Positions 28,001-43,000 of a DNA stretch of 64,000 bases are shown in pieces. Made by a program: the position numbers and the translations under genes. The stretch is from assembly GCF_910592395.1 (NCBI RefSeq), contig NC_088320.1, positions 15,996,501-16,060,500 on the forward strand, written 5' to 3'. The number at the start of each line of letters is the position of its first letter. Positions within the stretch are counted from its first letter, which is position 1. The notes beneath the pieces were generated by a model. It was given only the letters and a program-made list of their open reading frames with translations, was not told where the DNA came from and did not search any database. Source of the stretch: Lineus longissimus (lineage: Eukaryota > Nemertea > Pilidiophora > Heteronemertea > Lineidae).

Positions 28001-31000
28001 CGTGAAACTAACTATTAAACCCGACCGGTACTTACCTTTGTTAGTATATGGTAACGATAACTGAGGACAAGGTGTTGGATCAAAAAATGCCTAAACGAAA
28101 AAGAAAATGCCATACAACCGTGAATTGAATGTGTAACAATAGCATTCCGCGAAGTTACTATTTATAGCTCACAAGGTAATTTGCATAAGATATTGATGAC
28201 GTTTTAGTCACGTGACAGTCGGACATCGACGATTATTTCTACGCATTTGAGCTTATTTCAAAGTCAATTATCTTTGACCCTGCATTGTTTTTAGCATGAA
28301 TGATACCATAGAGTCAGAGAAAGAAATATTCAGAACAATTATGTAGTATTTCCAACACTCGGACATGTGCCAGATTGAATCTAACTGCCCTAGTTAGAAA
28401 GCCTGAATCCATTACGAAACCGCATATTTGTCCGACATTGCCTGTAATTCAGCGGTGGGGAAATAGAGGGCAGCAGCTGCAGTGACCTCATCATCGCGGA
28501 ATGCTATTGCAAAAGAAGACGCCTTACATAGAACATGTAGAAGCAGCTTATACCACTTTAAGTACGACGTGCTTGTAGTAAAATTCAGTATGGGTGAGAA
28601 GTGCATACATTTTTTAGAGAGACGTAATTAAATTAGGCAATGAATTGTAAGTCCATTGAAGTATTGTTGACAAGATTATGCTTATTGCATCAACTAGTTT
28701 TGAGGGTTTTTTTATTCCCAAATATGAGTTTTGACGCATAATCTCTGGCATGGACCGGAACTTACCATGTCAAAGTTCAATCTTCTTAGGATTTCCACAG
28801 TTGTATTTTCCTTGAGGAAATTGAACTCGGCCAGGGAGCCTCCTAATTGGTAAAAAATAATGTCTATTATATATATGTGTTTATTTCGTAAATGAATAGA
28901 AGTAGATGGAGAATGGTGTAATTGTAGCCCCGGTTTAGTTGTAGCCCCTGCCTATGATATTGATTGATATCCTCATGCATCAAACAATGCAGGGGCTACA
29001 AATAAACCGGGGCTACAATTACCCCATTCTGCCCTACATTTACAATTATGTGTGTGTGAATGTGCTAGCGTGAAGTGTGCTTATACATGTGATAACGAGG
29101 TCAATGATACAAGTAATTGATTTGGTACTAATACACTGATAGTGAGTATAACCTTCAGATATTGGGGGTACTCCAAGTTCAGATCAGTGTACGAAAAGGA
29201 GCTCAGCGATTTCACTGGTTTTTGCGCGGGTAAGGAAATCGTGTCTCTCAGAATCAAAAAAGTTCCCTAATCTGTGTCCCAACCTGTTTCACTCGTTCCT
29301 CGGTTTGTGTGTTTGGGGTTTAAGTTGAAAGAGGCACCGTAACTGATAATGGAACATGCATATTCTTTAGAATCAAATATCGCCTTTTTTATTGTCAATT
29401 ACTTACTATACGGATGCGAATAACCACAAGTTATCACATTTTGCAATTTGTCACTTCCGCCGATACGTGTGAGCAGACATGTTTTCATGTGCCTATTTGT
29501 GTCTTTATGTACAGTTCTTTTTAAAGATTTAAAAAAAATACTTTAAAGACTTTATACATTAATACATATCTATTAAGGGCATCCTTGGAACTGACATATG
29601 CTGTCCTTGATAAAGAGGTGTCCTGATTAAAGGGGTCCAATTGAACGGAAATAACCACTTTTGGAACAAAACTAGTGTCATTTAATAGAGAGGTTGTCCT
29701 TAAGAGCGAAGAGTGCGCTAAGGGAGGTTCCACTGTATGTATGACTATGACTAAACACGTATATTAACGTACCGATCGTCCAGTCGGGGTTTGTGAAGGA
29801 TTCTGGTAATTGAAACTCTTTAAGAATATCAAGCTCCACGACCTTGTCATAAAGCTTTATCTGCAGCGTCAGGTCGACTAAGAAGAAGTGTGCATCTCCG
29901 GGCCTCCTAATCGTTGCACTAAAGAGAAAAACGCAATGCACATTATTCTAACGAAGGCCACACAATCAGGTTAAATATACACAATAAAGAAAATCAGACT
30001 TGAAACCAATAGGTTATTCATATCACGTGACCGTCCTTATTTAAAAAAGGGTAAATGACGCTTCAAAAATGGTTAATTAAAATGTACACGTGAATTCAGT
30101 ACTTTAAAATTAGAAAAAATTAATAATCTAGTGTAACGACGTGATTTTATCAACACCAATTATAGCTGGCATCACTTAAATGGTAATCCAATGTACATGT
30201 ACCGTGAGAAATGCTGCTATCTAGTCAATGGTTTGGGTTTAATTAGAGACACCAATGAAAGCTCAAATGAAACCGCAAATGTATCATTGTTGGTACATGA
30301 AGGGTTACCATTGTATCTATTGTATCTAAATCAGATAGATTTCTGATCAAACAATATAATTCAGGTAGGTATAAGAATAAAGAAACCCAGCATCTTCATG
30401 ATTCATGACTGGAAATATTAAGCTATTAATATGGGTTACAAATACCCCGAGGCTACCTTGGTCAGAAAAAAGTCTCTGAAAAAATTAACTTTAATAACGA
30501 CATCAAATGCCGCATATAACATTCTCTACACTCAATACTGATCGCCTGAACTAATTTCAAATATATCAATGCTCTGTAAGTGTGGAAAATTCATAGTTGC
30601 AAACAGTTCGATCCCAACTTTTTTTGTGCATGTGTCTGATTTGTTTACTTCCTATAGCCAAAGATCTCACATAATATGTTGCATAATCCAGAACTATCTA
30701 TGTTGTGATACTCAAGAGTCATCTATTTCATGTCCATGCTTGGGTTGGTTTGATGAATAATTCCATGGTTGCCTTAATATAAATCAACAACATAGTCAGG
30801 GGCAGCATAGACCGGGGCTACAATTACCCCATTTTACCTTACATGAGTGTATAAACTTGACACGATTCTGGTTGGACTCTTAGGTAAGATCATAACGACA
30901 AACTGAATAACAGCGTAAAGTGTATTTCCTACAACAAGTACAATGCCCTTCCCTTGCCTCAGTAGATGTCAAAGCATCATCAAGTCTCACGCAAGTTACT

Positions 31001-34000
31001 GATTAGAACCCTATTGTCCACATATTCAGCAGGCCTCATCCAGCTAACTGCTCTGCCCCAGACTTATGAAAAGAAAATGAGACGGTTTATTTTCACCGCC
31101 CGAGAAAATGTAATTAGCCTGAAATGTTGGTGTGTGAAATCCCTTTTAACCAGCAATCATTCTACGAATCCTTTTCGACCTGGTTAAGGTACTTACAACA
31201 TGTTTGAAAACTTTGATATATGAAACGCCATCCTGTCACCTGCCAAGAAATCGTCTCCCAACGTCTTGTTGTAGTATTTGTTCCCAAGTCCAACTGAGAT
31301 AGAATTCTTCGCAGAATTCAGTATAAGCCATGTTTTCAAGGGTTTCGTCACAACTTTGAAGTCAAACTCGACACAGCAGGTTATCCCAAGGCAAAGTTCA
31401 TCATAGTTGCACTGGACTGCATTAAGTAACTTTGGCATAGTAAGATGGGGACAGCCTAAAAAGTGATTGGGAAATATTTGGCCAGCAAAATATACATATT
31501 TTGTTGATAACTTCCATCCAGAGCGTTTATAAGCTTTTGGAGTATAAACCGCCTGGCAGTGAAAGATAAAATGAAGGACTTACAAGCAGAGTGGGCTAAC
31601 CCATTTCTCTTATTTTTGTGTTAATAGTTTTTTTAAATCTATTTTCAATAAATAATAATCCCAAAAAATTTTTCAAAATATCTTTAATCTTTGAAACCTT
31701 GGTCGTAGAAGTATTAATATGGATTAGACTTCTCTGTCATGTATAAAGGGCATCTACAGTTAAACCCTTCAAATAGTCCTGACATTGAAAAAATTTTTTT
31801 GATTTATCTACAAAAAATGTCTATTGTTTTAGTTTTACACGAAAGTTATATAAACTAGCCGAGACTTATACATGTACATCATGCGAAATTTCGGTAAAAT
31901 GTCTGCAAATAATAAAGGCACAGTGCATTGATTTTCGACAGAAATCGTGTTATTTAGCGCGTTGGATTAATTCATCAATTAGCAGTCGCATCAATAAATA
32001 TGAAAATAATTGCATCTCAACCCATCTTTTATGTACCAAGCGGATACTTACGTTCCTTACTGATAGACTGGTTCATGGCGTGTGCGCACGTGATGTCGTC
32101 TATGATGTCATTAAGACCAAGGAACCTCTTTGTAGCCTCCCATACACTTTCTCCAGCGTGGGTACCAACATTCTCCTTAAATTCATTCCAGGACGAAAAC
32201 GGAAATGTGAATATAATATCTTTGTTGAAGACGGGTATTGGAAGCATGTAATCACGAAGAATGGTGAAATTAACGGGCGTGTACTCGGCGATGGCTGTTT
32301 CCAGACGTAGGTTGATCTTGAAATGAGTTTTGGATTTTCCAATCGAATATCTGGAGAGAAAGAAACACTGTGACAAATCTTTATATTCGAGTGATTTAAT
32401 ATCAGTTTCGAAACAGCCGTATTTACCAGACAGTGTGAAACATATTCAAAAATGTCCATGTGATTATAAAGAGGCACATGTATGGCACGCCAAAGCGGAA
32501 TTATTTCAACCCTGTACAAAATATTAGCAACATTTTAAAAAAGATCCAACATTTTCAGAAAACAAGCCAACATTAGCGGAATTATTTCAACCCTGTACAA
32601 AATATAAGCATTATTTAAAAAAAAGATCCAACATTTTGAGAAAACAAGCCAACATTTTTTTTTTAAATGTTGACAAAATTTTACGGCAACATTTATTTTC
32701 GTTCAAGATTTTTTTCTTGCAACATTTTTTTTCGTCAACAATTTTTCGTCCAACAACGAGCGCCACCTGTGAACAACTAATTGAACTATATCCCCTCGAG
32801 ACGAGGTTTAGCTACGGGGTACTTCTGGCATGTTTCTTTACACGAATATCTTACGCACGTGGTTGTCACTCGTCATGAATGTGTCAGTGTCAGATTTTTA
32901 CCGTCATTAAATTACATAAGTTAAACCCCTACAATCATGACAAACAATTTAAATTTGCTAGCGAATGCTAGCGATTTCGAAGATTTGCTGAGAGAACTGC
33001 GGAGATCTTCCCAGCTTAACCTCGTCCCTGCGCGCGAGTTCTATTAGCAGTTCATAGGTGGCGCTCGTTGTTGAACGGAAAAAATGTTGAACGAAAAAAA
33101 TGTTGCCAAGAAAAAAATCTTGAACGAAAATAAATGTTGCAGTAAAATTTTGTCAAGATTTTTTTTTAAATTGCGTGAAAAATATGTTTAAGAGAAGAAA
33201 AAACTGTAAACGAATTTTTCGAAGTATCACGAAAAAAAAATTGTTGGCTTGTTTTTTCAAAATGTTGACATGAGTCTAAAAAAATTATCTTTTTAAAAGA
33301 TTGTCGGGTATATTTTTGAAAGTTTAAATAGTATTTCTTCTCTGTTGCCAAGAAATTTGTAGATGCTAATATTTTTTCAGGGTTGAAATAATTCCGCTTT
33401 GGCGTGCCATACACTTGTTTATCTCTAACATCGATCTAATCAATTGTGAAACTCATGCAACCCTTACCAGTCCACTAAGCCCATTTAACAAATTGATTGT
33501 CATTGAACTAAGACATTACTTGCCTAATTGAAATAGCAGAACCCAGATATTCCACTTGTTCCTTTCCCCATTGGTAGTTAAACAGATATCGCGTCAAGTG
33601 CCATTTCTCAAAGCCTATCAATAACTGATAGCTCAAAGGGTCGATAGTCACGAACGCCCTGAGGCTTCGCTGCATGAACCCAAGGTCTATGTCGGCGCAG
33701 CATTCTATCCCGTGGCATTGACTCTGGATGGCACACTGAATACTGCTGGACCGGATCGGAAGAGAGATGTTGTTGGCCATGGCATCTGTACAAGCTGAAA
33801 TAAAAGCATTACATCCTCACTAAATCGAAATAAATGTTTGTTAGTTTGTCCGCGATTTTCTACTGAAACGACGCGGGTGGGTCACCACCAAACTTGTTGT
33901 GACGGGTCCGTATCCCGGGAGTGTCCTTACGAGACCCATTTTTATGTTCAAAATACTCTTTGAAATAATGATAATTAATTTATTGACTTCTGGCCTTTAG

Positions 34001-37000
34001 ATTGACAAATTGTATGCTAATTGAAGCGGGCCAACATCATTTGCGTCATCGGAGTTAATCCTTGTTATTTTTTTCTTTTTCCTCAAGGTTTTTAACTTTG
34101 TCCAAAAGAGACATTGGGTGATATGAATAAAAATTAGCAAGTGCTTTTACTTCGAATTTGTACAGAAAGGCCTAGTGTAAATGTACATGGAGTTTTAGAT
34201 AAAAAGCATTTGCTAGTCTTTATTCATATCACCCACTATCTCGTACCATGTAAACTGGATGTTGTGGTATATTGGCATATAATGCAACTACAGACAGTAC
34301 TTACGATGCTCGACAGGCTTCTCTTTATCATGACACAATCCTTCAACCCCCAGATACGATCCAAGGCCAAGCATCCTCAGGGGCAAAATAAGCGCCATTC
34401 CCGCAGCCTTCTTTCCAAGTTTGTTCATGTATTTCTTAAGGGAATTGATGTCGGCAGGTACGTTGTTGGTGATGGGATCAGACAGATGACACAGAACCTG
34501 AGGAAGTTCTGTATCTTTCATAACGTTCATGTTGAAGTCACACTTGTCGTTTTTATCAAATGTTACGCAGAGATGCAAATTCAAGATGAACACATTCCGT
34601 TGGCTGTCTTTGTTGATTGAGTATCTGGAATTAAAGACGAATGGATTGACAAAATACTTGTCATGGCCGACACCATTCCAGACACCAAATGGAAATAATA
34701 TATTGCTCAAAAAATATTCATGTTACAAGCAACTCTAAGGGATGGATGATCTCCTTACAATAGTGGAAGACGACCAGTTGAAACTTATCAAATAATTTCT
34801 ACTGCCAAAAAGCAACTGTATCCGAGTCCATTCCTTTATTTCTGCTCTTGAGTAAAATCTAATTGCCGTCTTTCTATACAGTGTTATTTAAATTAATCGT
34901 TGGTTCGCGACCCAGGGCGGAAGAATGCCAATCATTTTGCGGGAGGGGTATTTAGTTTCAATGTATTCCTTAAATTATACTTGACACACACATTCATTTC
35001 ACGGACAAACAAAATAGTACTCTTAAAGTTCATCCAGATCGGCCAAGAAATAAAGAGTGATTAAAATGTATAGACTGAATGAACTATACGTCAATGTTTA
35101 CGAATACACGCCAAAACATGGTTTGCATTGTTACTGAACTAAACAATTATCCTGTTTGCTTGCGAAGCTTAGACCTATGAATAAAACAAACGAACTTACG
35201 AACTCTAATGCAACCTTACCAGTAGTTTTTACCAAAGAACCAAAAAGATAGCTGACAGAGACATTGGGTGATATAAATAAAGACTAGCAAATGCTTTTAT
35301 CTAAAACCCCATGTACATTTACACTAGGCCTTTCTGTACAAAATTGAAGTAAAAGCATTTGCTAGTCTTTATTCATATCACCCAATGTATGATATGAATA
35401 AAGACTAGCAAATGCTTTTACTTTTTATACCGAAAGGCATAGTGTAAATGTAAATGGAGTCTTAGATTAAAGCATTCGCTACTCTTTATTCATACTGGAG
35501 CCACTCACCAATAAGATCTCAAGCCCGGCAATGCCCTATTTGTACCATCGCCTCGATGAGTAGAGTCTAAACAGCTGAACACAATAGTAGACCTTTCGCA
35601 GCCATAAAAGGGGTGGGATATCTATTCAAGAGTTAACAACGTAATCGTCATGAATAGTCATGACTCTACAGCGGAACTTTTCATATTACAATTGAAGACC
35701 AATTGGAAGAAACGAAGACAAGATATCCCAACCCTTTTATGGCTGCGAAAGGCCTACTATTATGCCCGGTTGTTTAGGCTCTACGCATCGAGGCGGTAGT
35801 AGAAATCGGGTATTGTCAGGCTTGGGACTTATTGGTGACTGTGTAACAAAGGCAAAACATCAAGGTCCAACCGGGGATTGAACCCGGGACCTCTCGCTTA
35901 TAAGGTATAAGGCCATCACTCTACCGAGTGAGCTAAAGGGAATTTCCCTCTAGCCTGGGCTAGTAGGAATGATACCACTACATACTCCCCCTGTTCGGGA
36001 AAGTTGTGTCCTCACAACCCGGTTCTTCCTTGATACAAATTGTTAATTCATTATCCAAAGACACACCAGCATCAAAACAAATTATTAGAACCCTTTTACC
36101 ATGTTGGGCGCCAAATGTAACAGAGGAAAAACATCAAGGTCCAACCGGGGATTGAACCCGGGACCTTTCGCTTATAAGGCCATCACTCTACCGACTGAGC
36201 TAAAGGGAATTTCTCCCTAGACTGGGCTAGGAATGATGCCACCACTACAAGTGGATCCAGTATCATCCGATAAATGAATGGACTACAACTTACTTGAGTC
36301 TGAACATGTTCAAGATATCGTGCTTCACTACTTTTCCTATGATTTAAATGAAGAAAAAAACTGTGTTAGCCAATAAACAATAGACAGACATAAGAAAGAA
36401 GGATGAATTGAGGAAGTTCACGCGGATCTCATATGGTAAAGTTCTAGCTATTTTTCACAACTTTACAAAGTTGTTAAAAAATCCCATGACAAACACGAAC
36501 ACGATAACTTCATCGATTACTTGTCAGTTGTGATGAACATTAATGGATAGGTGTAACATGTTCCGTAGTCACGGAAAATATCCGTTTAATTTAGGCATTT
36601 TACACAATATTTTACCCAAATTATCGCAATATTCCGGCATGTTACCTCGCCGAGCTGAATTATATGAGCATCAATGTGTACATAGACCTAATTACAGTGG
36701 ATTAGACCTTATTTGGCAATTAACTCTTAGCGCACAGTGAGCTGTAGCCGCACCTATCACACGTGCGGCCGGCTGCACCCAACACTAAAGACAGTCAGAC
36801 ACGAAATGTTCGTGTTATCAGCCTTTCGAACCTGTTACAAAATCGCTGCCTAGATAACTTCACTGTCCATCGATTAAGCAACTATTCCGGCATGACGAAA
36901 TGTTAGTTTCTTTGAAAACGAGCAATTTTTATCTCTGATCAAGAATGATTTTAAGTATTTTGATATAGTGGTTCTTAATATTTCCGCGGCCATCGTTCTT

Positions 37001-40000
37001 AATATGCACATTTCTTTGATCAGTCAAAGTGTACTTGTGTATGAAGCTCGCCGTTTTCAATGTTCTTCACAATCAATTTAAATGAACGAAGTGGCTAGGT
37101 ACACAGCAGACTGCTGTGTAAGCAGGAACAAGTTTGTTGCGTGCACAGCAGTGGCAAATTAACATAACCGCGTCATCAATGACGTCAGCTGGAGGAAAAA
37201 TGGCGGTGGCGGTGACGGTGGAAGAACTCCCCGCTTCCCTTCAGGTTAGGGCCAAATTCTCATCCTTTCCCGCCTTTCAAACAGCTCTCTTTCGGTATCG
37301 GGAGCAACACAACATTGCCTTTGTAATACGGTACTCTAGAACCATCGACAACAAGAAAGAGTCTTAAAAAGTGATGGGAAAATTCCACAGCACTTAAAGT
37401 AGGCCTGCAAAATCGGAGGCGGGCTTTATAATGAGCCTAATGAATATTAATATAAAACGCTGTGATCATAAAACTACTGTCTGTTGCATACACATCATGT
37501 TGTGTACATATCCTCTTCCTTAAATGAATGGAATTTTCATGAATACCGTGCACTACTATAAACCTGGCATTATACATGTAGTTCACAGTTGTCACAATTG
37601 GAAGATACTTCGACTTCTTGTTATTACAGTAGAACCTCTCTATAAGGACGCCAATGGGACTGACAAGTGCTGTCCTTGATATAGAGGTGTCATGATTAGA
37701 GAGGTCAAATTGAATGGACACAACCAATTTGGGACCAAAACAAGTGTCCTTAATAGAGAGGTTGTCATTAATAGAAAAGTGTCCGCTAAGGGAGGTTTCA
37801 CTGCATACAGAAAGAATACTTACCCAAGTGATGTTGCAGTAGAGTGTAATTGTAGCTGATTTGTTCAAGTCCAATCCTAAAGACTAGGTCACATGTGTCC
37901 AAGGTCACATAAAAATGGAAGGAGCGAGAGAACATTTGATAGAAATCCACATCAGCACAGCACTGGAGGGATTTACAGTCCTGGGCCAAATGACACTTCA
38001 CAAACTCAGGTAATCTTGGGAGCTTGAAGACACTTAGTTTGCATTCTGAAAATAATGACAAGGGGAATTAGGGCAATCTGGTTGGAATACGACACGAATA
38101 AGACTGTTTCGTGTATTAAGCAATGAAACAATTTGGGCTGTGCATGGCCTTGAGCTCACAGTTTTCAGCGGCCATCGCAAGTAGACTCTTTACTAGGTTT
38201 TATACACAGATAAGTACAGTCCTTCCAGAAAGTAAATGTCCGTCGTTTTTTAAAAATATCACAGAGATAAAACAAGATATTTGGATGCACCTAATTCCAT
38301 CCTTTCATTATGTAACGAACATTTAAAAAAAGTCCAAAAAAATCCCTTTTTTATTTCCTGTGCCTTTTCAAAAATTCAAATGAGCCCATGAACTGTGCTT
38401 TATGACCATCATTCTTTGGCGCTTGCAATTCAATAGAGTGTGTTCGATAGTCATGACAAATGCACATTTTTCTTTAGGATTTTATGTTTTAAAAGAAAAT
38501 CAATTCCATAACCTCGTATCTCTCACATTCATCTTATGACGGTTCATTAAAGGGCTTTTCCGTGGCTGGACGATATAATTCATCCCATTTTTAACAGTTG
38601 CGTGAGTACAGAGTGTGGTTGTTTAAAGTAAGAACACATCTAACCATTTCTCCAGCCGTCAACAGAGGGCGCATACGGGTGGCTGGTGATGTCGCATTGC
38701 GTATCCTTCAGATACTTTTTGATACCAGTTTGTTCCAAAATCATCTCAATGCCCGCTCCGGCTATCTTCTTCCCAATTTCAAGACCTTGCTTCTTCAGGT
38801 AGTCCTTAAGTGACGAGGCTGTTTAAGAGTTGAAACAAATAGCATAATTCATTTAATTCATATTCCATCCTTATTCTAGTAAAAAGGAGATTAAAGTGTT
38901 CAAAAGAAGGTTATGATTAAACTACGGGCCATAGAATGCGATGTTAAAAAACCCATCGCATGAGAGACACACACTAAAGTTTTCAGTGAATTAATGCTAC
39001 TTAGTGCAGTGGTGGTGTAAAAGTAAAAAGTGTCCCCCCCTAGAAAAAGTGTCCGGGCCTATTGTATTCTGACAGATTATGGCATATGGTTCTATAGAGG
39101 CAATGACCGTCACTAGCTCAGCGCATAATAGAATCCTTTGTTCCCGGACATTTTATCCTAGGACATTTTAAACTTCTACACCGGCATCATTTCTACTACT
39201 GCAGGCAATTAAGAATCTCCGTACAAAAGACTGCCTCTGTCGATCATTAAACTCTTTTGGCCACAACCAGTGATATAACTCTTATCTACCTTCGAACTGT
39301 TTCACAAACGTTGCCATAGAATTTGCGTCACAGATCGGCACTACTACATCGTCAAACACCTTGATTCCATTTGCATCAGGGATACAAATAGCCTCTCCGT
39401 CAATAGGAAGACAAACTACCACGTTGAAATTCAAGACAACATCCTTCCCTCGCTTTGCAATTGAATACCTGCAGATAAATTTATAACTGACACTTTGCAG
39501 ACACGATTTAAGCTAGACAAATAAACAATACTACTCAAGAATTACTCAATATTTTCATGTTCTTGGTTCTAAGGCTATGTTTTGCAGCCTGTGCCTTTGA
39601 GCCATGGAGTTGTTTGGACCATGGCCATAGATTGAGGTATGAAGTAAGGTAAAATGGGGTAACTGTAGCCCCGGTCTAATTGTAGCCCCTGACTATGTTT
39701 TTGATTTACATGTATATTCCGGTAACTATGGAATTATTCAGTCAACCCAAGCATGGATATGAAAGAGGTGACTCCTGAGTATCACAACATAAATAGTTTG
39801 GGATTATGCAACATGTTATGTAAGAGCTTTGGCTATAAGAAGTAAACAAATCAGACACATGCACAAAAAAAGTTTGGATCGAACTTTTTGCAGGTATGGC
39901 ATATCAGGGTGACTGCATTAGGCAGTGTTCAAGAATGCACACTCTGATTGCTCATGAGCATTGTTCGGTTTTAAGTGGCTGAGTGCTTAAGGATCCATCC

Positions 40001-43000
40001 CTTGGATTGTGATTGTATGAAAAACTACCAGGGCCATTTTTTATACTTGCATGGATGGCACCATGGCCCAAATCATTAATTATGGTCAAACAAAAGATTG
40101 GCCTTGACCAATTTTTTTTCTTTTCTTTCGCTTCAAATCCCCAAAAGTAGGAAAAGCATTTAGAATTGTGCATTGAAATTATCCATAAAAATTGCTGCGA
40201 TACCGTTCCCAGAGATGTCGAAAATAAATTCTCATCTTCTTCAGGAACAGTGCCAAATGGGGTTTTATGAAATCAGAACTGTTCATATTATTACCCAAAA
40301 CTAGGCTGCTTGAATTACAATCGGTCAATTGTGACAATTACCCCCATAAACGATGTCCTCAGGCAGGATCAGTTTCATGATGTCATCGGAAGGAGCGCAG
40401 TGGTTCATAAGAAATACATTATTAGCGTGTTCGATTACTAGCGCGGCGCTTGCGCGAGTAAGTGCCAGTGCGTTCTTTTTGGTGCTGGCGCCTTATCTTG
40501 CGCCAGGCCGAAGTGAGCGACCCTGCGAGCGGGTTACTTCGACATAAAATGGCCGCCACACGTGACTTTGAGAAAAGATGGCAAACGACACTGTGAATGC
40601 CGGTGTAAAAGTAAAAAGTGTCCCCCCTAGAAAAAGTGTCCGGGCCTATTGTATTCTGACAGATTATGGCATATGGTTCTATAGAGGCAATGACCGTCAA
40701 TAGCTCAGCGCATAATAGAATCCTTTGTTCCCGGACATTTTATCCTAGGACATTTTAAACTTCTCCACCGGCTTAGCGAAATACAGACTGCACTTTTTTT
40801 GGCCAAAATAGAAGAGCTGTCGGAGGAAATTGATACTTCGATGTGAAAAATTGTTCAAAAAGGTCAGCGGGTCGTTTTTGTAGTTAACGCACATCCGGTA
40901 GTGTGTCTGGTCATTCTTTTTGACGCTACTTTACTCTAAAGTTACTCAGGCCTGGCGCGAGAGTGTTCGGGCTCGATTCATACTGGGCATGCGCCTCGAG
41001 GCCGAGATCCGATGCTTACCAAGGCGCATGCAACGCTGGCAATCGAAGGCGCTAAATGAGTTATCCCCATTCATAACATTTGGACAGCAGGAATTGATTT
41101 AAGAAATGGATTAGGCCTTTTTATTGGTATTAAGCTGTTGAAAACACCTCATAACAGCTACTATAGATTAAGATAACTATGAGAATATGTCACTAGTCTT
41201 GGCTGACTGAATATCGGCCTTGATTTTTTGGGCAGAATTGGTCCTGTAAAAATAATATATTAGCAGATGAAACGTTACTTGCTATTACCTGAATATAACC
41301 GGTTCTGGATTCCCTTCCCCGACCGTGAAGGCTTCCTCTTCACCTGAAAGTAATCACTAAATGGTCAACTGTAAGTAAAATTGCGAAGCATTTTCTCAAA
41401 GCTCAATGTTAACTTGTAATCGACTCTTCGACAATTGATTTTGATTTTTATCAAATTGCATTGGTTCAAAAGCGATTTTCATCGTGTTTGTTTATGCAAC
41501 TGTGCAATTGTTTGGACCTTTGCTGCGTACGTACGCGGGGGTGGTCTGGGCTCCAGCGTACGAATGCGTACATGGTTTTGGGACAAGCGTTTATATGATT
41601 CGAAATATTGTGCGTAGGGATAAAAGGAACGGCTAAAACGTTCCTAACTCGGGTAATAAAACCCCAGCCTGAAGTATAATAAAGCTCACACGTAAAAACT
41701 AAATGGTACTGTTAGCTGTCGGCTTACGCAAATGTTTAAGTTGGATGGCTATTTGCTTGCTCATATAACGTACATTGGATATCGGTTCTACAGTTCTTTC
41801 ATACATAGCAGTTGTAGTAAAGTGAATTTCCTGAGGTCTCAACGGAGCTGTCACCGTCGTTAATCGAACAGAAAAACTACCTTTGATCAGATGACCTTTC
41901 GATAAAAAGGTTGGCCCGAGGAGAAAAACCCTGTATTAATTTGTTAATTTCTTGGACATGGCTAACTATTTTGGAAATTGGCAACCACGACTGATTACCT
42001 AATGATGTCCTCATGTGACACCAAGAAATCCAATTTAATATTACAGATAACTACGCAACAAACAGTTCAATCAACCGTGTCAGAACTGGTCTTGCACCAG
42101 ATAGATGTTTTGGTAATGAAACGTGTCTGCCCACTAATTTAGCCAAATCCTTATGCTTACCCCAATTATAATTCGCCAGCCTCTCCGTCTTATTAACTGA
42201 TCCGAACTTCACAAAGACAGTGAATTCACATGGGTCGAAGCTAAATGCCATCTCGACATACTTGTGGATAGTTGATTTCACAAAGGGAAGCTTGAATGGG
42301 AGATGGACGCAGCATACGGCACCAAAACAATTGTCAGCAAGCCGACACTCTAAGAATGTTTTGATTTTCTTTGGCAACCAATCGAGACTGAGGCCCAATG
42401 GACATGTTGGTGCTATTGATTTTGACATCGAGCACGGCTTGTCACTGAATACCCCCTGGAATATTGCAAGAATACCTTTAGTAAGCAATCATACGAGTTA
42501 ACAAATGCCAAAATCGGCGAGGGGCAAGTACCCTTATACAGGGTGGTCCGTAGAAACGCAACCACTGCCAGGTGGTTAATTACCATTGATATTAGTGGAT
42601 GGGGAATATTTCTAGGAGAGGACTGATACCATGATCGCTCGATTTGGTTCAGTAGTGTTTATTTTAGGAGGATTAAATGTTAGGTTATAATACTGATATG
42701 AAATAATGTCGACAAGGTTCCTTATGACCATTTGCTGCTGAGCAAAGCTCGTGTTAGCATGGCCAGGCCTCATCAGCACACCACCGAGAATTTTGTAACC
42801 TACAACAGAAGCGTTCTGTTTTTCTGCAGTGAACTTGGCCAAAGGGCCCCAACCTTGCTTCACAAAAACGACTCTCCAAAATAACTACTCAATGGGTGAT
42901 ATGAATAAAGGCAAGCAAATGCTTTTACTTCAATTTTGTACAGAAAGGCCAAGTGTAAATGTACATGGAGTTTTAGATAAAAGCATTTACTACTCTTTAT

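Noticed and set aside
34141-34620. 159-codon plus-strand ORF
   Set aside because: Antisense shadow of exon 27 extended through a MITE.
40345-40420. Minus-strand stretch NHCAPSDDIMKLILPEDI looking like a module A opening
   Set aside because: No convincing acceptor, and exons 22 and 23 already join in phase 2 without it. Could be a dead exon, not supportable.
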